Assembly: GCA_002404465.1 (NCBI GenBank)
Contig: DHJT01000069.1
Span: 1-10,589 of the forward strand
Source: Sutterella sp. UBA4713
Lineage (GTDB): Bacteria; Pseudomonadota; Gammaproteobacteria; Burkholderiales; Burkholderiaceae_F
Length of the DNA: 10,589 nucleotides
Direction of reading: 5' to 3'
Part shown: positions 1 to 7,340 of the stretch, piece after piece
How positions within the stretch are numbered: the first letter of the stretch is position 1
Layout of the letters: each line of letters opens with the position of its first letter
Program-made: the position numbers and the translations under genes
Notes under the pieces: generated by a model
The model's database searches: none
What the model saw: only the letters and a program-made list of their open reading frames with translations
What the model was told of the DNA's origin: nothing

Positions 1-291
1 GGCATCATCATTGCCGATACGAAATTTGAGTTCGGATTAGATGAGGCAGGGCGCGTGTGTTTGATGGACGAAGTCTTAACGCCCGATAGCTCGCGATTTT
101 GGCCGCAGGACCAGTACCGTCTGGGAATTTCGCCTCCGAGTTTTGACAAGCAGTTCGTGCGCGATTGGCTCGAAGCGCAGCCCTGGGATAAGACACCGCC
201 TGCACCGGTTCCTCCCGAAGATGTTCTGGAAAAGACGGCGGCCAAATACCGCGAGGCCTATGAACGTCTGACGGGAAAGGCTCTGGTTTAG
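1..291 (+). CDS. purC: PurC, SAICAR synthetase, C-terminal part (5' end outside window)
   Basis: Frame 1 is open from the first base to a TAG at 289-291, giving 96 residues of a truncated gene. The stretch IIIADTKFEFGLDE, followed by LMDEVLTPDSSRFWP and then FDKQFVRDWLE, is the characteristic C-terminal half of phosphoribosylaminoimidazole-succinocarboxamide synthase. This cytosolic enzyme ligates aspartate to CAIR using ATP, the eighth step from PRPP in de novo IMP synthesis. The C-terminal residues, running to KYREAYERLTGKALV, resemble the single-domain bacterial form of about 290-300 residues. No fusion partner follows. The gene converges on purF, another gene of the same pathway, and ends just before a strong hairpin. 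The start and upstream context are not visible. The family call is firm. Confidence 0.95.
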   Translation, partial: GIIIADTKFEFGLDEAGRVCLMDEVLTPDSSRFWPQDQYRLGISPPSFDKQFVRDWLEAQPWDKTPPAPVPPEDVLEKTAAKYREAYERLTGKALV

Positions 292-317
292 CAGACAGCG
301 CTTTTGCAGATATAAAG

Positions 318-364
318 CACCCGAGAATCGATAGTCAAATCGAGCTCGGGTGTATTTTTATTTA
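318..364 (+). terminator. Rho-independent terminator between convergent purC and purF
   Basis: CACCCGAG (318-325) pairs perfectly with CTCGGGTG (345-352). A second stem nests inside it, TCGAT (328-332) with ATCGA (339-343), around a six-base loop. On the plus strand the hairpin is followed directly by TATTTTTATTT, a good U-rich tail for purC. On the minus strand the same hairpin is followed by CTTTATAT, a poorer tail, so it may also stop purF transcription but less efficiently. It lies 27 bp after the purC stop and 26 bp beyond the purF stop. Confidence 0.85.
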
Positions 365-377
365 GGACGGCGCCTTG

Positions 378-1805
378 TTAAGCGGTTTCGTTCCCTGCAA
401 CATAGTCCCCGTCAAAGCACGAACAGTCAAATTTTTGTATGGCCGGATTTAAGTCTCGAAGGGCTTGTGTCAAGTCCGGCAGCGGAAGATATATCACGTC
501 ATCGGCGCCGATGATGTGTGCGACTTGTTGATCGCTTTCTCCGTGTCCGCAGATAAGTTCGTCGCTTGAGGGAATATCAATGCCGTACACGTTCGGAAAC
601 ATCACGCGCGGTGCCGTGGAGGCGACGTACACCTTTTTGGCTCCCGATTGACGTGCCAGTTCGACAATTTCCACCATGGTTGTCCCTCGTACAATCGAGT
701 CATCAACAAGCAGGACGGATTTTCCGGCAAATTCTATGGGCATGGGATTTAACTTTTGACGCACACTTTTTTTGCGCGTTTTTTGGTCGGGCATGATAAA
801 CGTTCGTCCGACGTAGCGATTCTTGATAAAACCCTCTCGGTAATTCACATGTAGCGTTAAGGCCAGTTCTTGAGCCGCGGGTCTTCCGGTATCGGGAATC
901 GGGATGACGCAGTCGATGCCGTGAACGTCAAGACGCTTGGCAACCGCTTGCGCTAAATAGCGTCCGAGTTTTAGGCGGGCGGCATACACATTAATCCCGT
1001 CGATAATGCTTTCCGGACGCGCAAAGTAGATGTATTCGAAGGCACAAGGATTGAGCTGCGGAGCCTTGGCGCAGACTTTGGCATGAAGATTTCCGTCGGT
1101 ATCGACGAAAACGGCCTCGCCCGGTGCAACATCACGTTCAAGCGTAAAACCGAGTCGCCCCATGGTGACCGATTCCGAACTAAACATTGTGTCGGTACGG
1201 CCGTTTTGGCCGGCTCTTAGCCCGAAGCAAAGCGGGCGAATACCGTGCGGATCGCGAAATGCAACGAGTCCGTAGCCGGCAATGAGAGCCACGCAGGCGT
1301 ATGAACCGCTTACGGTTTTGTGCACCGTTTCGACGGCCCGAAAGAGCGCCTCCGGGCTAAAGTTTTTTTCATTGGTTTCGTGTGCCAAGGCATCGGCAAA
1401 GACATTTAGCAACACTTCCGAATCACTCATCGTCAATGTGTGACGATGATCGACTTTGGCTAAGCGGTCCTTAATTTTTCGGGCATTCGTCAGATTTCCG
1501 TTATGCGCAAAAAGAATGCCGAACGGAGCATTAACATAAAAGGGCTGACTCTCAAGGTTGTCGCTGGCGATTCCTTGTGTCGGATATCTGACGTGTCCTA
1601 TGCCGGCATTGCCGACAAGGTTACGCATATCACGTGTACGAAAAATGTCGCTGACAAGTCCTTTGGCTTTGTATAGCGCAAAGCGGTCGCCTTGCATCGT
1701 TCCGATGCCGGCCGCATCTTGGCCGCGGTGTTGCAGCATAAGAAGTGCATCATAAAGTTGCTGATTGACAGGACGGTCTGCGAGGATTCCGACGACGCCG
1801 CACAT
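378..1805 (-). CDS. purF: PurF, amidophosphoribosyltransferase
   Basis: This 475-residue protein begins MCGVVGILAD, so Cys2 becomes the N-terminal nucleophile once Met1 is removed. It catalyses the first committed step of purine synthesis, PRPP plus glutamine to 5-phosphoribosylamine. The N-terminal Ntn glutaminase domain shows Cys2, Arg73 in HVRYPTQG, Asn102-Gly103 in AHNGN and Asp128. The C-terminal phosphoribosyltransferase domain shows FEYIYFARPES (about 256-266) and the PRPP loop VLLVDDSIVRGTT (364-376). The length is usual for the proteobacterial type, and no propeptide is present. The bases before the ATG include GGAAAA about 8 nt upstream, an acceptable ribosome-binding site. The gene follows the MATE gene by 82 bp on the same strand. 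That gap holds a TAAAAT sequence that could be a -10, but I see no convincing -35. A cvpA gene, the common upstream neighbour in beta- and gamma-proteobacteria, is absent here. Confidence 0.97.
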   Translation of the reverse strand: MCGVVGILADRPVNQQLYDALLMLQHRGQDAAGIGTMQGDRFALYKAKGLVSDIFRTRDMRNLVGNAGIGHVRYPTQGIASDNLESQPFYVNAPFGILFAHNGNLTNARKIKDRLAKVDHRHTLTMSDSEVLLNVFADALAHETNEKNFSPEALFRAVETVHKTVSGSYACVALIAGYGLVAFRDPHGIRPLCFGLRAGQNGRTDTMFSSESVTMGRLGFTLERDVAPGEAVFVDTDGNLHAKVCAKAPQLNPCAFEYIYFARPESIIDGINVYAARLKLGRYLAQAVAKRLDVHGIDCVIPIPDTGRPAAQELALTLHVNYREGFIKNRYVGRTFIMPDQKTRKKSVRQKLNPMPIEFAGKSVLLVDDSIVRGTTMVEIVELARQSGAKKVYVASTAPRVMFPNVYGIDIPSSDELICGHGESDQQVAHIIGADDVIYLPLPDLTQALRDLNPAIQKFDCSCFDGDYVAGNETA

Positions 1806-1887
1806 AGTGTTTTCCGATACCTTTACCGAGTAAGTGACTTTCGGGGGATTTTAAGCCCCGGGGGAAGTTCGATGCGGCGCCATTGTA

Positions 1888-3279
1888 CTAGACCGTGGCA
1901 TGGTTGATGCGCTCGTCTTTAAGACGATCTTTGGCTATGTAAAAAGCATAGGCGCTAATCGCGATGCTCACGAGAATGATACCTGTTGCCGTTGCAATCC
2001 AAAAGCCGTGAGCGCCGAAGGGCCCTCCGAAAGATTCGGCATGAAAACCGAGCCAGTAGCCGCCTCCGAGTCCGACGGACCACAGAAGAACGCCGTAAAT
2101 GCACATCGGAAGAAATGTCACACGGTATCCGCGAAGAGCAAAGCAGCTAATCGTTTGCAGGGCATCGGCGACGTGAAAGATAACGGCAACGCCCAAAAGG
2201 GATTGCGCTAAAAGCGCTACGGCTGCATCCGTTGTAAAAAGCGAGACGATGCCGTGACGAAAAAAATACAAGCTTGTACAGGTCACGGCCGCAACGCATA
2301 GCGTAAAGCGCATGACACGGAACATGGCAAGACGTGCCAGCAAGGGGGATCCTGCGCCAAGACATTGGGACACAAGGACGCTTACGGCGATGCCCAAAGA
2401 AAGCGGGACTTGATAAATAAAGGATGTTGTATTGGCGACAATCTGGTGGGCAGCAACGTCAACCGTTCCGATGCGCCCGATCAAAATGGCCATCAAAGCA
2501 AAGGAACTGATTTCGAAAAACATGGAAAGCGAAATCGGAATGCCGATTTTCAGATGGTTTTTAATGGCCGACCAGTTCGGAAGGTAAAAACGTGCAGGGC
2601 GCATCACATCGTATACGGATGAAAACCGCCAGTAAGCGTACAGAGCAAATAGACTTAATGTGGCACCTAAGGCCGAAGAAACACCCGCTCCGCCGCCGCC
2701 TAAAGCCGGAAGCCCGAAAAGTCCGTACATGAAAACCCAGTTAAGCGGTGCTTTCAGTAGAACCAGGCCGATCGAGACCCACATCGTCACACGCGGCAGA
2801 TTGACGGCGGCGTTGAGCGCCACAAAGGGACGGGCCAACATAAAAGCCGGGACGCTCGCGGCGCTTGCCAGAAGATAAATGCGAAGCATCTGTGCGACAT
2901 TGCCTTGCGCATTGCACAGGGAAATCCAGAAATCGGTTGCTGACAAGACAAGCAATCCGACAAAGCCCAGGACAAGCGAAAGCCACAGGCTTTGTGTTAA
3001 TTCAAAGCCGATGCGCTCGAAGCGATGTGCCCCGAAATGATGGCCGGCAAGCGGGCTTAGGGACTGAATGACACCGACAAGCGTCAAAATGACCATAATG
3101 ACCGTGGCATTGCCGATGGCGACGGCGGCTAAGTGTTCGGCACCGAGCCTTCCTGCCATGATGGTGTCAATGGTTCCCGATCCGATGATTGAAATGTTGG
3201 CAACGAGAATCGGGGCCGAAAGGCGTGCAATCGCCCGATAGCCGATATCGGGCATGGAAAGACTTGATTTTTCAGACAT
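1888..3279 (-). CDS. MATE-family multidrug/toxin efflux transporter (NorM-like)
   Basis: A 463-residue, strongly hydrophobic inner-membrane protein with about twelve predicted membrane segments in two similar halves. The first half opens with IARLSAPILVANISIIGSGTIDTIMAGRLG and is followed by the loop SLSPLAGHHFGAHRFERIG; both are typical of the MATE family near helices 1-2. The second half opens similarly, around LKIGIPISLSMFFEISSFA (about 243-261). Family members export cationic drugs, dyes or metabolites in exchange for Na+ or H+; the substrate cannot be read from sequence. The start lies 13 bp after the fnr stop, so it is very likely co-transcribed with fnr. No good Shine-Dalgarno precedes the ATG, which suggests weak or coupled translation. 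The length and intact reading frame indicate a functional gene. The family is confident; the specific name norM is not. Confidence 0.9.
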   Translation of the reverse strand: MSEKSSLSMPDIGYRAIARLSAPILVANISIIGSGTIDTIMAGRLGAEHLAAVAIGNATVIMVILTLVGVIQSLSPLAGHHFGAHRFERIGFELTQSLWLSLVLGFVGLLVLSATDFWISLCNAQGNVAQMLRIYLLASAASVPAFMLARPFVALNAAVNLPRVTMWVSIGLVLLKAPLNWVFMYGLFGLPALGGGGAGVSSALGATLSLFALYAYWRFSSVYDVMRPARFYLPNWSAIKNHLKIGIPISLSMFFEISSFALMAILIGRIGTVDVAAHQIVANTTSFIYQVPLSLGIAVSVLVSQCLGAGSPLLARLAMFRVMRFTLCVAAVTCTSLYFFRHGIVSLFTTDAAVALLAQSLLGVAVIFHVADALQTISCFALRGYRVTFLPMCIYGVLLWSVGLGGGYWLGFHAESFGGPFGAHGFWIATATGIILVSIAISAYAFYIAKDRLKDERINHATV

Positions 3280-3292
3280 AAAACGAAGGAGC

Positions 3293-4102
3293 TTACTTGG
3301 CTCGAATACTTACTAGGCCACGAATTCCTCCGGGGGATTCGGCCGGCTGCGTGGGTTTTTCCGGACGCAAAAAGACCTGGCCGCTTACAATCGAACGCAA
3401 CGCTTCAAAGTCAAGAATCTGAACGTGTTTTTGATTAACGATAATGACATTGTCGGTTGTAAACCGCGAAAGAACCCGACTGACGGTTTCCAGCTTCAGT
3501 CCTAAGTATGAGCCGATTTCTGCTCGTGTCATGCGTAGCACGAATTCGCTTCGTGAGTAACCGCGCTGCTCGAACCGTTGTGAGAGATTTAAAAGAAAGG
3601 CGGCAATACGCTGCTCGGCATGCATGGACCCGAGAAGAAGCAAAACGCCGTTTTGCCGGATGATTTCGCGCGAGAGCAGTCGCTCGAAATGTTCGGCAAG
3701 TTTTGGGACGGCGCTTGAAACTTCATGCAGCCGCTTGTAGGAAAGGACACACACTTCCGTGTCTTCCAGGGCCACGACATCGCTGGCATAGACGTTGTTA
3801 GCCAGACCGTCAAATCCGATGATGTCGCCGGACATGTAAAACATCGTGACTTGTTCGCGCCCGTCGCTCGAGAGAACGGAACTTTTTAAGAATCCCAGGC
3901 GAATCGCGTAAAAAGCTTCGAACGGGTCCCCGGCTCGGTAAAGCGCTTCGCCGCGACGGATGCGGCGACGCGTGGTGACCATCTCTTCCATGCGTTCGAT
4001 TTCTTTGAAATCCAAATCGTCTGCTAAACAAAACTCACGCAGGCTGCAGGTCGAGCAAATGATGCGCATGCCGGCCGACGGTGTGTTCGTTGGATTGAAC
4101 AT
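3293..4102 (-). CDS. fnr: FNR-type oxygen-sensing [4Fe-4S] transcription regulator
   Basis: A 269-residue Crp/Fnr-family regulator. The reading frame extends further upstream, but I start it at 4102 because AGGAGA lies 8-9 nt before that ATG and the longer N-terminus resembles no FNR. The N-terminal cysteines Cys16, Cys19 and Cys25 (ICSTCSLREFC) and Cys118 (TEVCVL) match the four cluster ligands of E. coli FNR (20, 23, 29, 122) with a constant offset of four. A cyclic-nucleotide-like beta-roll domain (about 45-130) and a dimer helix (about 134-160) follow, then a winged helix. Its recognition helix, GLKLETVSRVLSRF, keeps Glu205, Ser208 and Arg209, the residues that read TTGAT-N4-ATCAA sites. 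Position 150, the counterpart of E. coli Asp154, is Gln, and Phe24 replaces Leu28. A proline-rich tail of about 25 residues extends past the usual end. The gene is divergent from hemN with FNR boxes between them, which suggests autoregulation. Confidence 0.95.
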   Translation of the reverse strand: MFNPTNTPSAGMRIICSTCSLREFCLADDLDFKEIERMEEMVTTRRRIRRGEALYRAGDPFEAFYAIRLGFLKSSVLSSDGREQVTMFYMSGDIIGFDGLANNVYASDVVALEDTEVCVLSYKRLHEVSSAVPKLAEHFERLLSREIIRQNGVLLLLGSMHAEQRIAAFLLNLSQRFEQRGYSRSEFVLRMTRAEIGSYLGLKLETVSRVLSRFTTDNVIIVNQKHVQILDFEALRSIVSGQVFLRPEKPTQPAESPGGIRGLVSIRAK

Positions 4103-4284
4103 GTTGGCAGTCTCCTCTTGAGCCTCTTTTACCTTGTAAAAGTCGTTTTTTCGGCTCGAAGGCTCGCTACGTGCTTTGTCATGAAATCGCCGAGAAACGG
4201 GCGGCGGGACGTATAATCCGAGCACCCGAATCGATTCAAAAAAAGCGGTATCGATGCCGTTTTGACCGAAGTCGATTCGCATAT

Positions 4285-4290
4285 TTTGTA
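4285..4290 (-). promoter_or_regulatory. Candidate -10 element for fnr
   Basis: On the minus strand 4290 to 4285 reads TACAAA, four of six matches to TATAAT. If this is the -10, transcription would start near 4278, and the FNR box centred at 4318.5 would lie near -40.5, close to the -41.5 usual for class II FNR activation. The fnr transcript would then carry a leader of about 175 nt. An alternative minus-strand pair is TTGAAT (4239-4234) and TATACG (4215-4210) with an 18-bp spacer, which would be independent of FNR. Neither is certain. Confidence 0.3.
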
Positions 4291-4297
4291 TCGAACT

Positions 4298-4311
4298 TTG
4301 ATTAAAGTCAA
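4298..4311. promoter_or_regulatory. FNR/ANR box 1 (hemN-distal)
   Basis: TTGAT-TAAA-GTCAA matches the FNR consensus TTGAT-N4-ATCAA at nine of ten defined positions, and fits the ANR-type variant TTGAT-N4-GTCAA exactly. Its centre, 4304.5, is 87 bp upstream of the hemN start. If it acts at -41.5 on hemN, transcription would start near 4346. The expected -10 region there (around 4331-4339) is A/T-rich but poor. The site abuts box 2 with no spacer. Confidence 0.8.
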
Positions 4312-4325
4312 TTGATTTTTGTCAA
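4312..4325. promoter_or_regulatory. FNR/ANR box 2 (hemN-proximal)
   Basis: TTGAT-TTTT-GTCAA also matches the FNR consensus at nine of ten positions. It starts at the base after box 1, so the two centres are 14 bp apart. On the minus strand it is suitably placed (about -40.5) for a promoter reading into fnr. Together the two boxes lie in a 36-bp dyad (4294-4329) whose ends AACTTTGA and TCAAAGTT are exact inverted repeats. Confidence 0.8.
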
Positions 4326-4391
4326 AGTTGAAAAATTCCGCCGAGTTTCGACCGAATGGATGAGAGCTTTTTCGGTTGTCAGGGAGTTGTA

Positions 4392-5783
4392 ATGAATACT
4401 TTGAAAGAGAGCGGGGTTGAGTTGCCCGATGCTGATTTGTGGCGTAAGTTTGATGTTCCGGCCCCGCGCTACACGTCGTATCCGACGGCTGACAGATTTC
4501 GGCCTGAAGTAGGTCGGGCCGAGTATGAAAAAGCCTTGGCCACAAGGCCGGTGAATCGAGGCTTGTCGGTTTATACCCATATTCCGTTTTGTGCCAACGT
4601 CTGCTTTTATTGCGGGTGCAACAAGGTTGTGACGCGCAATCGGAGCTTGGCCGACCCGTATATTGAGACCGTTTTAGCCGAAGCCAAACTTGCGGCCGAG
4701 CATCTGACGGGGAAAAAGACAATTTCACAACTGCACTGGGGAGGAGGGACTCCGACTTTTTTGGATGCCGAGCAAATCGAACGACTCTTATCGGGAATTC
4801 GCGCGGTGTTTCCATTTGAGCCGGACGGTGAGTATTCCATTGAAATTGATGCACGCACGTGTCCGCCCGAGAAAATCGATTTATTGCATCGACTCGGTTT
4901 TAACCGCATGAGTCTGGGCGTCCAAGACTTTAACCTCAAGGTTCTTGAGGCCGTCAATCGCGTTCAAAGTTTCGAGCTCATTCGCGATACGCTTTCTTAC
5001 GCCCGAGAGGTCGGATTTCACTCCGTGAATATGGATTTGATTTACGGATTGCCGCGCCAGACGCGCGCGAGTTTTTCCGAGACGATTGAAAAAGTCATTG
5101 AACTGTCGCCCGATCGCATTGCGCTTTATCACTATGCGCATTTACCCAATATTTTTAAACCTCAGCGTCGTATTGTTCCCGAAGAGCTTCCGAGTGCCAC
5201 GGAGCGCGTCAATATGATGTTTGACTCGATTCGCACGTTAACGGCCGGCGGGTATCGCTACATCGGAATGGATCACTTTGCGAAAGAAACCGATGAGCTT
5301 TCCGTGGCGCAAAAAGAAGGGACGATTCAGCGCAATTTCCAAGGCTATTCGACCCGAGCCGAGTGCGACATGATTGCACTCGGGGCAAGCTCCATTTCGT
5401 TTGTCGGTAACACGTATGCGTGTAATCCCCGCGAGATTGAGCCGTATTCCCAGGCTGTTCGTTCCGGTCATTTGGCTACGTGCCGCGGTTTTGTTCTCTC
5501 GCCCGAGGACCTCCTGCGTCGCACTGTCATTATGACGATTATGTGTCGATTCGAAATCGATAAACGGGCTATTGAGAAACAATTCGGTATTGATTTTGAC
5601 CAGACCTTTGCCTATGAGCTCAAAAAATTACAGGCCTATGCCAAACATAATTTGGTCGAACTGACAGCAGACAAAATTACCGTAAGTGCCAAGGGTAAGA
5701 TTTTTGTGCGGGCCGTCGCGATGCAGTTTGACCGATATTTGCGTGAATCGGACCGTGCCGGCGGTTACTCGAAAATTGCCTAA
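4392..5783 (+). CDS. hemN: HemN, oxygen-independent coproporphyrinogen III oxidase
   Basis: A 463-residue radical-SAM enzyme that oxidatively decarboxylates coproporphyrinogen III to protoporphyrinogen IX without O2, supplying haem during anaerobic growth. I start it at 4392, where AGGGAG sits 6 nt upstream; the in-frame ATG at 4356 has no such site. The radical-SAM cysteines are Cys67, Cys71 and Cys74 in PFCANVCFYCGCNK, followed by Cys76, the pattern of genuine HemN rather than the HemW relatives. Near the N-terminus is RYTSYPTADRF, then HWGGGTPTFL (about 115-124) for SAM binding. RNFQGYSTRAECDMIALGAS, toward the C-terminus, is a HemN signature. The length is normal. Two FNR boxes upstream imply induction when oxygen is low. 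It is probably the first gene of an operon with sbcB and the dehydrogenase-family gene. Confidence 0.97.
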   Translation: MNTLKESGVELPDADLWRKFDVPAPRYTSYPTADRFRPEVGRAEYEKALATRPVNRGLSVYTHIPFCANVCFYCGCNKVVTRNRSLADPYIETVLAEAKLAAEHLTGKKTISQLHWGGGTPTFLDAEQIERLLSGIRAVFPFEPDGEYSIEIDARTCPPEKIDLLHRLGFNRMSLGVQDFNLKVLEAVNRVQSFELIRDTLSYAREVGFHSVNMDLIYGLPRQTRASFSETIEKVIELSPDRIALYHYAHLPNIFKPQRRIVPEELPSATERVNMMFDSIRTLTAGGYRYIGMDHFAKETDELSVAQKEGTIQRNFQGYSTRAECDMIALGASSISFVGNTYACNPREIEPYSQAVRSGHLATCRGFVLSPEDLLRRTVIMTIMCRFEIDKRAIEKQFGIDFDQTFAYELKKLQAYAKHNLVELTADKITVSAKGKIFVRAVAMQFDRYLRESDRAGGYSKIA

Positions 5784-5816
5784 ATTCGGAAAACTCACAG
5801 AAAAGGAAAAGAACCG

Positions 5817-7340
5817 ATGCCGGAAACTACCTACTACTGGCATGACTACGAGACCTTCGGTTTAAATCGTCGGTTAGATCGTCCCGTGCAGTTCGCAGGT
5901 ATCCGCACGGATGCCGAATTAAATATCATCGCAAAGCCGGATGTGTTTTATTGCGATTGTGCACCAGACTATCTGCCAGATCCGCAAGCATGCTTGGTCA
6001 CGGGAATCACGCCTCAGGTATCGCACGCTCGGGGCGGTCTGTGCGAGGCAGAATTTGCTCGGCGTATCCAAGCGATTTTTCGCACGCCCGGTACCGTTTC
6101 CATCGGGTACAACTCGTTGCGTTTTGACGATGAAATAACGCGTTTCCTTTTTTGGCGCAATCTGACAGATCCGTACGCCAGAGAGTGGGAAGACGGGTGC
6201 TCGCGTTGGGATCTTTTTCCGCTTGTGCAGGCAGTTTGGGCCCTAAGGCCGGACGGTATCGTTTGGCCGACGACATTGACTGACGAAGGACGAACGCGCA
6301 TTTCATTTCGTTTGGAACATCTGTCAGCGGCCAATCACCTCGAGCACAGCCATGCGCACGATGCAATGAGCGATGTGTATGCGACGTTGGCCTTGGCGCG
6401 GCTCATTCGGAAGGTTAATCCACGTTTTTGGCAATGGGCGTTTGAAAACCGAACCAAGGCGAAGATTCGCAATGCATTTGCGATGCCTGACGGCTTACTC
6501 GGTCGTCCGGTTGTTTGGATTGACACGCGAGCAGGTCAGGAAAAAGGCTTTATTCGTATTGCGTTTCCTCTTTTGGAAACACAGAAAAAAGAAATTGTAC
6601 TGTGGGATTGCCGCGAGGATCCCGAGGAGTTGCTTGCGCTTGACCCCGATGCCATTGCGCGCCGAGCGTGGCGTGTCGCGCAAATGCAAGAGGGCGAAAC
6701 GCCGCTCGCACTTTTTAAACTCCGTCCCAATCAGTTTCCGGTTGTTTGCCCGAATTTGAATGTGTTAAACAAGGCGGCTCTTGAGCGTTTCTCCATTAAT
6801 CTTGAGACAGTCAATCGACACGTTGAATGGCTTGTTCGGTATCGCTCTCAGCTGATCGGTCCGATTTCTCTTGCCGGAGATCGCGAACTTGAGAAAGGGG
6901 CTGACGCCGATTGCGCTTTGTATGAGGGATTTCCTTCAAATGCCGATCGAGCTGCGATGCTAAGAGCCGATAGTTTAAATCCGCAAGCTTTGGCCGAAGC
7001 CGTTCACGAGGGGCGCATCCATTTTGAAGACTCGCGTTTGACAGAATTGCTCTGGCGCAAGCGGGCTCGTAATTGGCCGGAAACTCTGACCGAGACTGAA
7101 CGCATTCGTTGGAAGGCGTTTTGCGCTGCGCGTTTGGGCGGTCTTATTCCGGGCACGCGAAGTCTTTCCGAATACATGGAATCGATTGACACGGCGGCCG
7201 AAGCCGATTGCGCGGCATTGGAGACCGGAGAACTGACGGAAACCCAATTTGAAAATCGCCAGCAGATTCTCGATGACCTTTACAACTGGGGGGAATTTGT
7301 CGGATCTGCGGCCCAGACAATAGACGGAGAAAGTTTATGA
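5817..7340 (+). CDS. sbcB: SbcB, exodeoxyribonuclease I
   Basis: A 507-residue 3'-to-5' single-strand DNA exonuclease of the DEDDh superfamily, involved in recombination and mismatch repair. The catalytic acids are visible as Asp10 and Glu12 in HDYETFG, the Asp of YNSLRFDDE (104/105), and His181 with Asp186 in SHAHDAMSDVYA. LDRPVQFAGIRTD, YLPDPQACLVTGITPQ, RWDLFPLVQAVWALRPDGI and FRLEHLSAANHLEHS run collinear with E. coli exonuclease I. The remaining ~300 residues correspond to the SH3-like and C-terminal helical parts that wrap the DNA. The protein is about 30 residues longer than the E. coli enzyme (475). The start at 5817 has AAGGAAAAG upstream. It lies 33 bp after hemN with no terminator between, and its stop overlaps the next start (ATGA), so it is probably co-transcribed with both neighbours. 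Confidence 0.96.
   Translation: MPETTYYWHDYETFGLNRRLDRPVQFAGIRTDAELNIIAKPDVFYCDCAPDYLPDPQACLVTGITPQVSHARGGLCEAEFARRIQAIFRTPGTVSIGYNSLRFDDEITRFLFWRNLTDPYAREWEDGCSRWDLFPLVQAVWALRPDGIVWPTTLTDEGRTRISFRLEHLSAANHLEHSHAHDAMSDVYATLALARLIRKVNPRFWQWAFENRTKAKIRNAFAMPDGLLGRPVVWIDTRAGQEKGFIRIAFPLLETQKKEIVLWDCREDPEELLALDPDAIARRAWRVAQMQEGETPLALFKLRPNQFPVVCPNLNVLNKAALERFSINLETVNRHVEWLVRYRSQLIGPISLAGDRELEKGADADCALYEGFPSNADRAAMLRADSLNPQALAEAVHEGRIHFEDSRLTELLWRKRARNWPETLTETERIRWKAFCAARLGGLIPGTRSLSEYMESIDTAAEADCAALETGELTETQFENRQQILDDLYNWGEFVGSAAQTIDGESL

Noticed and set aside
1842..1860. CGGGG/CCCCG hairpin between the MATE gene and purF
   Set aside because: Only a 5-bp stem with a nine-base loop and no T-run on the minus strand, so I do not call it a terminator; the G/C runs may be chance.
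4212..4217. Perfect TATAAT on the plus strand
   Set aside because: No -35 at a workable distance; the nearest TTGTCA is 30 bp upstream. It would also put the hemN start site far upstream of the FNR boxes.
4103..4282. 60-residue N-terminal extension of FNR, with a start at 4282
   Set aside because: The internal ATG at 4102 has a strong AGGAGA site, and the cysteine positions then match E. coli FNR with a constant offset. The extension resembles no FNR.
4356..4391. Twelve-residue N-terminal extension of HemN
   Set aside because: The ATG at 4392 has AGGGAG 6 nt upstream; the one at 4356 has nothing comparable.
4129..4854. 241-codon minus-strand open frame
   Set aside because: It overlaps the start of hemN and the FNR-box region, has no recognisable domain and is rich in Ser, Arg, Pro and Gln. 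It is the antisense shadow of hemN.
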